Shown: in pieces, positions 1 to 4,776 of the stretch | How positions within the stretch are numbered: the first letter of the stretch is position 1 | Layout of the letters: each line of letters starts with the position of its first letter | Source: Ferrithrix thermotolerans DSM 19514 | GTDB lineage: Bacteria > Actinomycetota > Acidimicrobiia > Acidimicrobiales > Ilumatobacteraceae | Assembly (NCBI GenBank): GCA_945860575.1 | Contig: CAMAQQ010000063.1 | Location: 1-7,025 of the forward strand | Direction of reading: 5' to 3' | DNA length: 7,025 nucleotides | Position numbers and translations under genes: made by a program | The notes under the pieces: generated by a model | What the model was told of the DNA's origin: nothing | What the model saw: only the letters and a program-made list of their open reading frames with translations | The model's database searches: none

Positions 1-368
1 TTGTTCGGTGGGCAACGCCAGTTATTCATTTTCGTCGGACCGCAACGCAAGACACCGAAATTAATGGTTTTCCGATTAAACAAAATCAAAAAGTTGTGCT
101 GTTCTATAACTCGGGCAATCGCGACGAGCGAATTTTTGCCGAACCTTTCAAGTTTGACATAACTCGCCAAGCGCAACCCACACAAATTGGTTTTGGCGCC
201 GGTGGTCCACACTTCTGTCTTGGTGCGAACTTGGCGCGACGCGAAATCGCCGTAATGTTCGACGAAATTCGTCGACGCGCTCCAAACCTGCAGATAACTG
301 GCGAGCCCGCCTATCTGCAGAGCAGCTTCATCAACGGCATCAAACGCGTCAACTGTCGAATCAAATAG
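1..368 (+). CDS. Cytochrome P450, C-terminal fragment (CYP125/CYP124/CYP142-like)
   Basis: This is the last 121 codons of a haem-thiolate monooxygenase, read in frame from position 3 to the TAG at 366-368. The left window edge removes roughly 280 residues of a usual ~400. The fragment opens with VRWATPVIHFRRTAT, where the Arg is the R of the helix-K ExxR motif and the text after it is the usual beta-1 strand block. FYNSGNRDERIF and the following Pro-Phe segment form the PERF-like region. The haem loop FGAGGPHFCLG lies at 192-224, with the Cys ligand codon at 216-218. The closing FINGIK stretch is common in bacterial P450s. In family terms the fragment resembles actinobacterial CYP125/124/142, which oxidise steroid side chains or branched lipids, but the substrate-recognition helices are missing, so the substrate is not assigned. 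Electrons would come from a ferredoxin and reductase not seen here. A GTG at 96 is an internal Val, not the start. It converges on the next gene. Confidence 0.95.
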   Translation, partial: VRWATPVIHFRRTATQDTEINGFPIKQNQKVVLFYNSGNRDERIFAEPFKFDITRQAQPTQIGFGAGGPHFCLGANLARREIAVMFDEIRRRAPNLQITGEPAYLQSSFINGIKRVNCRIK

Positions 369-384
369 CTGATTCGGCCAGCTA
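366..384. terminator. Weak hairpin between convergent genes, possible bidirectional terminator
   Basis: TAGCTG (366-371) and CAGCTA (379-384) form a 6-bp stem with a 7-base loop, and the left arm includes the P450 stop codon. The hairpin sits in the 24-base gap between two convergent genes, where a shared terminator would be expected. On the minus strand it is followed by TTTGATT. On the plus strand a TTTT lies 12 bases beyond the stem. The stem is short and the T-tracts are poor, so the call rests mainly on position. Confidence 0.25.
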
Positions 385-392
385 CTCGAGAA

Positions 393-1499
393 CTAATTTT
401 GCTCGTGCAAGGCAACTTGAGTATGAGATAGCGATAACGGGCCGTGATTTATTTGCGGCAACACATATTTTGCGAAGAGGTCGCACTCTTTGAGATGTGG
501 ATATCCAGACAAAATAAATGTTGACACTCCAGCATCTGCGAGTTCATGCAATTTGGCTGCAACTTGATCAGGGTCACCAACGATCGCAATGCCTGCACCG
601 CTTCGCGCGCGACCGACACCAGTCCAAAGGTTTTGCTCAATGTATCCTTCGTCGTCAGAAGACGACCGCAACTCACTCTGCCTATTTACACCAGTAGATG
701 TCGCATCTAACGAACGCGCACGAATCGCATCGCCAATCACCGGGTCAAGACGCGACAACAAGCGCCTAGCCGCCTCGCGAGCCTCGCGCTCGGTCTCGCG
801 AACAATCACATGACTACGCCAACCAAATTTTAATGACCGACCAAATTGCTGGGTACGCAATTTGAGATCCACGATCACGCTCACAATTTTTGCAGTTGTA
901 TCTGGCCACATCAAATAGACATCAGCGCTAGCAGCCGCACAATCACGAGCCGCCTCTGAGAGTCCGCCGAAATAGATTGGCGGACAACCCATGTTCTGTT
1001 TGACGATACGCGGGGGTTCAACACTTAGTTGCAAAAACTCACCATCAAGACTTATCGCACGGCCTTCCAATAATTCGCCAAGTGCATACAAATACTCGGT
1101 GGTTCGGCGATACCTGGCCTCGCTGGTTAACTGCTCGCCTGGCATCTCAGAAGAGATTGCGTTGATCACCAGTCGCGAATTTGAAATCTGCTGAAGTGTT
1201 GCAACTTGTCGGGCAAGTTGCGACACAACTAATTCGCCGAGTCTTAAAGCCAGCAGCAATCGAATCTGTTTAGTTTGAGTGGCGATAGCCGCGGTAAATG
1301 CAGTGGCGTCAATGCCCAGGCTGTAACCAGATGGCAACAACACATTGTCAAAACCATTTATCTCGGCCCGACGCACGATCTCACTGCAATGCGACCAAGA
1401 AGATTGCAAGTCTTCATCGGGCACACCCAGAAACTCGTAGTCGTCGTCACAAAGTGCGGCGAACCACGAAACTTCGACTCTTGGGCGGTTGTTGCTCAC
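393..1499 (-). CDS. SsuD-like LLM-class FMNH2-dependent monooxygenase
   Basis: The product is a 368-residue cytosolic TIM-barrel protein of the bacterial luciferase-like superfamily. It aligns over its full length with alkanesulfonate monooxygenase SsuD, which uses reduced FMN and O2 to release sulfite from alkanesulfonates. Shared blocks are VLLPSGYS (53-60), LLALRLGE (82-89), PIYFGGLS (174-181), FGWRSHVIVRET (225-236), NLWTGVGRARSGAG (290-303) and FILSGYPHLKE (328-338). Arg228, His230, Arg299 and Tyr333 match catalytic Arg226, His228, Arg297 and Tyr331 of E. coli SsuD. The position of SsuD Cys54 is Leu61 here, with a two-residue insertion just after it, so substrate and chemistry may differ. 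Sulfone or other C-S monooxygenases of the same family remain possible. The start is GTG: an in-frame TAG (1503-1505, minus strand) lies two codons upstream, and no clear Shine-Dalgarno is visible. It follows nrdJ by 49 bases on the same strand, so read-through from nrdJ is likely. No flavin reductase or transporter gene is adjacent. Confidence 0.9.
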   Translation of the reverse strand: MSNNRPRVEVSWFAALCDDDYEFLGVPDEDLQSSWSHCSEIVRRAEINGFDNVLLPSGYSLGIDATAFTAAIATQTKQIRLLLALRLGELVVSQLARQVATLQQISNSRLVINAISSEMPGEQLTSEARYRRTTEYLYALGELLEGRAISLDGEFLQLSVEPPRIVKQNMGCPPIYFGGLSEAARDCAAASADVYLMWPDTTAKIVSVIVDLKLRTQQFGRSLKFGWRSHVIVRETEREAREAARRLLSRLDPVIGDAIRARSLDATSTGVNRQSELRSSSDDEGYIEQNLWTGVGRARSGAGIAIVGDPDQVAAKLHELADAGVSTFILSGYPHLKECDLFAKYVLPQINHGPLSLSHTQVALHEQN

Positions 1500-1548
1500 G
1501 CGCTAAATGTAGTCAGAGATTTTTAAATCGCTGTTGCGACCAAGACGT

Positions 1549-4380
1549 TTATGAACAACCGCTTGAAGAACCGCAGTCGCCGCATACATAACACGCCCCA
1601 GCACGTTGCATGTTTGCCGAACCACACGCTGTGCAGATCATGCCGGTCGCTGCTGGTTTTTTGGCAACATGCGATGGTGGGGCAGAGAATGCGCCAGAAT
1701 CAATCTGCGCAACCAAGTCGTTGACAGAGGGAATCGTTTTTGGATCAGCAAATACATCGGCGCCCTGAGTGTTGATGGTGATCGACTCTTCGACTCCTGG
1801 CAATGTTGGTTGCATTCTCTCTTCACGAGTGAAAACACCCAGTTCAGCGCGCTCATCTGCGGTTAGATATTCGACCGCGAGTCGACGGAAGAGATAGTCG
1901 ACAATTGATGAAGCCATGCGAATATCTGGATCATCTGTCATGCCCGCAGGTTCGAAACGGGTATTGACGAATGCTTCAATGAACGCTCGCATTGGCACAC
2001 CATATTGCAGACCATACGAAATGCTCTTGGCAAAAGCATCCATCAGACCAGCCAAAGTTGAACCTTGCTTAGAAACCGTCAAGAACACTTCGCCTGGTCG
2101 CCCATCTGTGTATTCGCCGATTGTTGCGAAACCTTTACAGTCGGCAACACGAAACTCAAATGTTCGACCACGACGAGATCGTGGCAATTTCTGACGAACA
2201 GGTTGGTGCACAACGCGCTCAACTATTCGTTCGATAATTTGCGTTGCCGAATTTGCAGCATCGCCATTATCGGTGGCACCTTTTTCACTGTCTTTTTTGG
2301 CAGTTGAAAGTGGTTGACCAACTTTGCAATTGTCGCGGTACACGGCAACTGCTTTAATACCCAGCTCCCAAGACAACATGTGCAACGATTCGATGTCTTC
2401 GACTGAAGCATCTTCGGGCATGTTTACAGTCTTTGAGATCGCACCCGACAAAAATGGCTGCGTCGCACCCATCATTCGCACGTGGCCTTCATAATGAATC
2501 GTGTTGTCGCCCATCGAACATGCAAACACTGGCAAGTGCTCTGCTTTCAAATCAGGAGAACCAACGATTGTTTTTTGTTCATCGATGTAGGCGACGATTC
2601 GCTCGACAACCGGACCCTCATAGCCGAGTTGCTTTAGCGCACGCGGCACGGTCTGATTGACGATTGTCATGTTGCCACCACCGACAAGTTTTTTGAACTT
2701 AACCAATCCGAGGTCTGGTTCGATACCTGTTGTGTCACAGTCCATCATTAACCCAATCGTGCCTGTTGGCGCAAGCACACTGGCCTGACTGTTGCGTACA
2801 CCAAATTCTTCACCATCGCGAACTGCGGTATCCCATGATGATGTAGCAGCATCTACAAGGTCTTGTTGCACGACATCAATGTTGTCGATTTCTTTGTTGG
2901 CGTCGCGGTGCATTCGCAAAACATTGAGCATGTAACGCTCATTGGCCGAATATCCGGCAAATGGGCCCATTCGACTTGCGGTGCGAGCGCTCGTTGCATA
3001 GGCATGACCTGTCATTAGTGAGGTCAGTGCCGCGGCCCAAGCCCGCCCACCAGTTGAGTCGTATGGCATTCCGAGTGCCATCAATAACGCCCCGAGGTTT
3101 GCATAACCCAAACCAAGTTGACGAAACAAGCGACTGTTCTCGGCGATTTTTTCGGTCGGGTAATCGGCGTTACCGACAAGAATCTCTTGCGCAGTAAACA
3201 TTACTTCGATCGTGTGGCTGTATGCCTCAACATCAAAACGGTCGTTGTCGTCGAGATACTTCAACAAGTTGATTGAAGCCAAGTTGCACGCTGAGTTGTC
3301 GATGTGCATATATTCGCTGCAAGGGTTTGAACCATTGATGCGACCAGCAGCGTGCGCCGTGTGCCATTTATTGATTGTTGTGTCAAATTGCAAACCAGGA
3401 TCTGCACACTCCCATGATGCAGTTGCCATTTGACGCCACAAGTCACGCGCACGAATTGTTCGCACGACGCGCCTATCTTTGACCGCTAGTAGGTTCCAGT
3501 CGGCATCGTCTCTGACTGCCTGCATGAACTCATCTGTTACACGAACTGAGTTGTTGGCGTTTTGATATTGAACCGAGAAAGAATCTTTGCCGTCCAGGTC
3601 CATGTCGAAGCCCGCATCTCGAAGTGCGCGCGCCTTTTTTTCTTCATGTGACTTGCACCAAATAAATTCTTCGATATCTGGATGATCAACATTAAGGATG
3701 ACCATCTTTGCGGCGCGGCGAGTTTTGCCGCCCGACTTGATGGTTCCGGCTGAAGAGTCGGCACCGCGCATAAAGCTGACGGGTCCTGATGCTGTTCCTC
3801 CGCCTTTTAGATGTTCTGCGCTGCTGCGAATGTTCGACAAATTTATGCCAGAACCAGAGCCACCCTTGAAAATCGTTCCTTCTTCTTTGTACCAGTTCAA
3901 AATTGCATCCATGGTGTCGTCAACTGCCAAAATAAAACACGCACTGGCCTGTTGTGGCACACCTTCGACGCCGATGTTGAACCAAACCGGCGAGTTAAAC
4001 GCCGCGCGTTGCGTCACCAAAATATATTTCAGTTCGTCACGAAATGAGTCTGACTCGATCTGGTCGGCGAAATAACCGCACTCGGTGCCCCATTTGGTGA
4101 TTGTGTCGGCAACACGATCGATAACTTGGCGCATCGAGTTTTCGCGTTCTGCAGTACCAGGTGTGCCTCTGAAATATTTTTGCGAAACAATGTTGGTCGA
4201 ATTTAACGACCACGAAGTTGGAAACTCGACACCAAGTTGTTCAAACGCAACGGTGCCGTCCTTCCAGTTTTTGATTTGAGCGTCCCTTCGCTCCCATACG
4301 ACTTGGTCATATGGATGTGTACCTGGTGCTGTGAAGTGTCGGCGGATACCGATTGATAAACGCTCTGGAGCAATTGACAT
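1549..4380 (-). CDS. nrdJ: Adenosylcobalamin-dependent ribonucleoside-diphosphate reductase (class II RNR)
   Basis: This enzyme reduces ribonucleotides to deoxyribonucleotides, using coenzyme B12 to generate the thiyl radical, and works with or without oxygen. The 943-residue protein appears complete and is close in length to actinobacterial NrdJ. In order: an N-terminal block (HPYDQVVWERRD, 22-33); the first active-site Cys148 in QQASACFILAVDD; FKGGSGSGINLS (171-182); the radical-site NxCxE motif as Asn352-Cys354-Glu356 in SNPCSEYMHIDN; the second redox Cys365 in SACNLASINL; APTGTIGLMMDCDTTG (537-552); and QPFLSGAISKTVNMPE (641-656). A charged linker (about 690-735) precedes a TSCPD domain (about 738-840; KQGSTLAGLMDAFA, EPAGMTDDPD). 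The tail carries Cys916, 919, 930, 933, 936 and 942, a zinc-ribbon-like element with terminal thiols that probably pass electrons from thioredoxin to the active site. The ATG is preceded by GAAAGGT 10 bases upstream, and an in-frame TAG at 4387-4389 rules out a longer start. No ATP-cone is apparent at the N-terminus. It heads a probable operon with the SsuD-like gene. Confidence 0.98.
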   Translation of the reverse strand: MSIAPERLSIGIRRHFTAPGTHPYDQVVWERRDAQIKNWKDGTVAFEQLGVEFPTSWSLNSTNIVSQKYFRGTPGTAERENSMRQVIDRVADTITKWGTECGYFADQIESDSFRDELKYILVTQRAAFNSPVWFNIGVEGVPQQASACFILAVDDTMDAILNWYKEEGTIFKGGSGSGINLSNIRSSAEHLKGGGTASGPVSFMRGADSSAGTIKSGGKTRRAAKMVILNVDHPDIEEFIWCKSHEEKKARALRDAGFDMDLDGKDSFSVQYQNANNSVRVTDEFMQAVRDDADWNLLAVKDRRVVRTIRARDLWRQMATASWECADPGLQFDTTINKWHTAHAAGRINGSNPCSEYMHIDNSACNLASINLLKYLDDNDRFDVEAYSHTIEVMFTAQEILVGNADYPTEKIAENSRLFRQLGLGYANLGALLMALGMPYDSTGGRAWAAALTSLMTGHAYATSARTASRMGPFAGYSANERYMLNVLRMHRDANKEIDNIDVVQQDLVDAATSSWDTAVRDGEEFGVRNSQASVLAPTGTIGLMMDCDTTGIEPDLGLVKFKKLVGGGNMTIVNQTVPRALKQLGYEGPVVERIVAYIDEQKTIVGSPDLKAEHLPVFACSMGDNTIHYEGHVRMMGATQPFLSGAISKTVNMPEDASVEDIESLHMLSWELGIKAVAVYRDNCKVGQPLSTAKKDSEKGATDNGDAANSATQIIERIVERVVHQPVRQKLPRSRRGRTFEFRVADCKGFATIGEYTDGRPGEVFLTVSKQGSTLAGLMDAFAKSISYGLQYGVPMRAFIEAFVNTRFEPAGMTDDPDIRMASSIVDYLFRRLAVEYLTADERAELGVFTREERMQPTLPGVEESITINTQGADVFADPKTIPSVNDLVAQIDSGAFSAPPSHVAKKPAATGMICTACGSANMQRAGACYVCGDCGSSSGCS

Positions 4381-4390
4381 TTTGTACTAA

Positions 4391-4397
4391 ACCTTTC
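4391..4397 (-). promoter_or_regulatory. nrdJ ribosome-binding site
   Basis: The minus strand reads GAAAGGT, 10 bases before the nrdJ ATG. It is a good match to an AAAGGAGG-type Shine-Dalgarno core. Together with the in-frame TAG at 4387-4389 it fixes the ATG at 4380 as the start. Confidence 0.75.
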
Positions 4398-4482
4398 AAT
4401 ATGTATTTCGATTAACTTTGGCGGCTGACTTTTACAATTCGTAACCACTTTCAAATCACTTGCTAATCTTTTAGGGGGCTAG

Positions 4483-4525
4483 CACTACAAAACCACGATC
4501 TCAAGCGAGACCACTAGATGTAGTG
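4483..4525 (-). repeat. Inverted repeat in the nrdJ leader that can fold as a nested RNA hairpin
   Basis: CACTACA (4483-4489) and TGTAGTG (4519-4525) are perfect 7-base inverted arms. In the nrdJ transcript they would enclose a second stem, GGUCUC pairing with GAGAUC (one G-U pair) across a GCUU loop, with unpaired bases between the two stems. The outer arm at 4519-4525 can instead pair locally as CACUA-CAUC-UAGUG, so two mutually exclusive folds exist. The same arm is part of the NrdR-box candidate, so this may be an operator dyad, an RNA element, or both. No T-tract follows, so it does not look like an intrinsic terminator. Confidence 0.4.
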
Positions 4526-4526
4526 T
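4511..4526 (-). promoter_or_regulatory. NrdR box candidate upstream of nrdJ
   Basis: The minus strand reads ACACTACATCTAGTGG. By hand count this agrees at 13 of 16 positions with the known NrdR-box consensus acaCwAwATaTwGtgt, and it is an imperfect 16-base palindrome with 6 of 8 pairs. NrdR is a Zn/ATP-cone repressor of ribonucleotide reductase genes and usually binds two boxes spaced by whole helical turns. This box lies about 130 bases before the nrdJ ATG and, if the promoter call is right, about 40 bases into the transcript. Its place in front of an RNR gene is the main support beyond the match itself. Confidence 0.6.
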
Positions 4527-4552
4527 CAAACAATCCCTCATTGCAGACTCAC

Positions 4553-4568
4553 ACACAACTTGTAGCCA
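4553..4568 (-). promoter_or_regulatory. Second, weaker NrdR-box-like site
   Basis: The minus strand reads TGGCTACAAGTTGTGT, about 10 of 16 to the NrdR consensus, with the CTA and TTGTGT arms preserved and a poor centre. Its centre is 42 bases from that of the better box, close to four helical turns. It overlaps the predicted transcription start of nrdJ, where a repressor would act. Alone the match is weak; the pairing and phasing make it worth listing. Confidence 0.35.
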
Positions 4569-4570
4569 AG

Positions 4571-4599
4571 ATTACAGCATTGTTATTTGCCTTTGTCAA
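4571..4599 (-). promoter_or_regulatory. Sigma70-type promoter of nrdJ
   Basis: On the minus strand TTGACA (4594-4599) is followed after 17 bases by TGTAAT (4571-4576). That is a perfect -35 and a 5-of-6 -10 at ideal spacing. Transcription would start near 4564, giving nrdJ an untranslated leader of about 180 bases. The spacer is AT-rich. No other gene on this strand lies between it and nrdJ, so it most likely drives nrdJ and the SsuD-like gene. Confidence 0.65.
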
Positions 4600-4607
4600 T
4601 CATTTAT

Positions 4608-4626
4608 GAGCCTTAATTAGAGCCTT
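4608..4626 (-). repeat. Direct heptamer repeat AAGGCTC just upstream of the nrdJ -35
   Basis: The minus strand carries AAGGCTC at 4620-4626 and again at 4608-4614, twelve bases apart start to start, separated by TAATT. The pair ends nine bases before the -35 hexamer, a position typical of activator sites or an UP-like element. No known regulator is recognised from the sequence, and chance is possible for a 7-mer. Confidence 0.35.
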
Positions 4627-4776
4627 TTTAGAGGCCAATTCAAACTGATTGTGAATCATAGACAGACAGCCCTGTGGATTGGAAGTGGACAGACGTGTTA
4701 ATTAGCGAGATCTTCTGGGGATTACCTGTGGGCAACGCCCCGATTATGCAATTTATGTAACTTTTAGCCCATATTT

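Larger units (their letters stand above)
4381..4776. other. Non-coding gap: nrdJ promoter and leader, and 3' flank of the Mo enzyme gene
   Basis: This 396-base stretch has no convincing gene on either strand. The reading frames overlapping it are short, lack family features and run into neighbouring genes. The half nearest nrdJ (4381 to about 4600) carries a promoter, operator candidates, a leader of about 180 bases with an RNA hairpin, and the ribosome-binding site. The half nearest the Mo enzyme (about 4600-4776) holds a direct heptamer repeat and a small GGGC-AAC-GCCC hairpin (4730-4740) without a T-tract. No tRNA is seen: I find no acceptor stem or T-loop motif. The conserved B12-box of cobalamin riboswitches is not recognisable on the minus strand. 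Confidence 0.7.

Noticed and set aside
96..368. Independent short gene starting at GTG 96
   Set aside because: The frame is open to the left edge and encodes continuous P450 sequence (end of ExxR, following strands) before this codon, so the GTG is an internal Val.
1518..1529. GATTTTTAAATC palindrome between nrdJ and the monooxygenase gene as a terminator
   Set aside because: It is a short all-weak-pair stem with almost no loop and no T-tract, so it is unlikely to stop transcription.
3698..4075. 125-residue plus-strand reading frame inside nrdJ
   Set aside because: It is an antisense shadow of the strongly conserved NrdJ catalytic domain, with no family features of its own.
4505..4530. Second nrdJ promoter using the TTGACA that overlaps the NrdR box
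   Set aside because: No acceptable -10 hexamer lies 16-18 bases downstream; the candidate positions read like GCTTGA or CTTGAG.
4381..4564. Cobalamin riboswitch in the nrdJ leader
   Set aside because: GTCAGCCGCC on the minus strand is the nearest thing to a B12-box, but the rest of the box and the core helices are not recognisable.
4716..4742. GGGC-AAC-GCCC hairpin downstream of the Mo enzyme gene as an intrinsic terminator
   Set aside because: The stem is only 4 bp and no T-tract follows on the minus strand.
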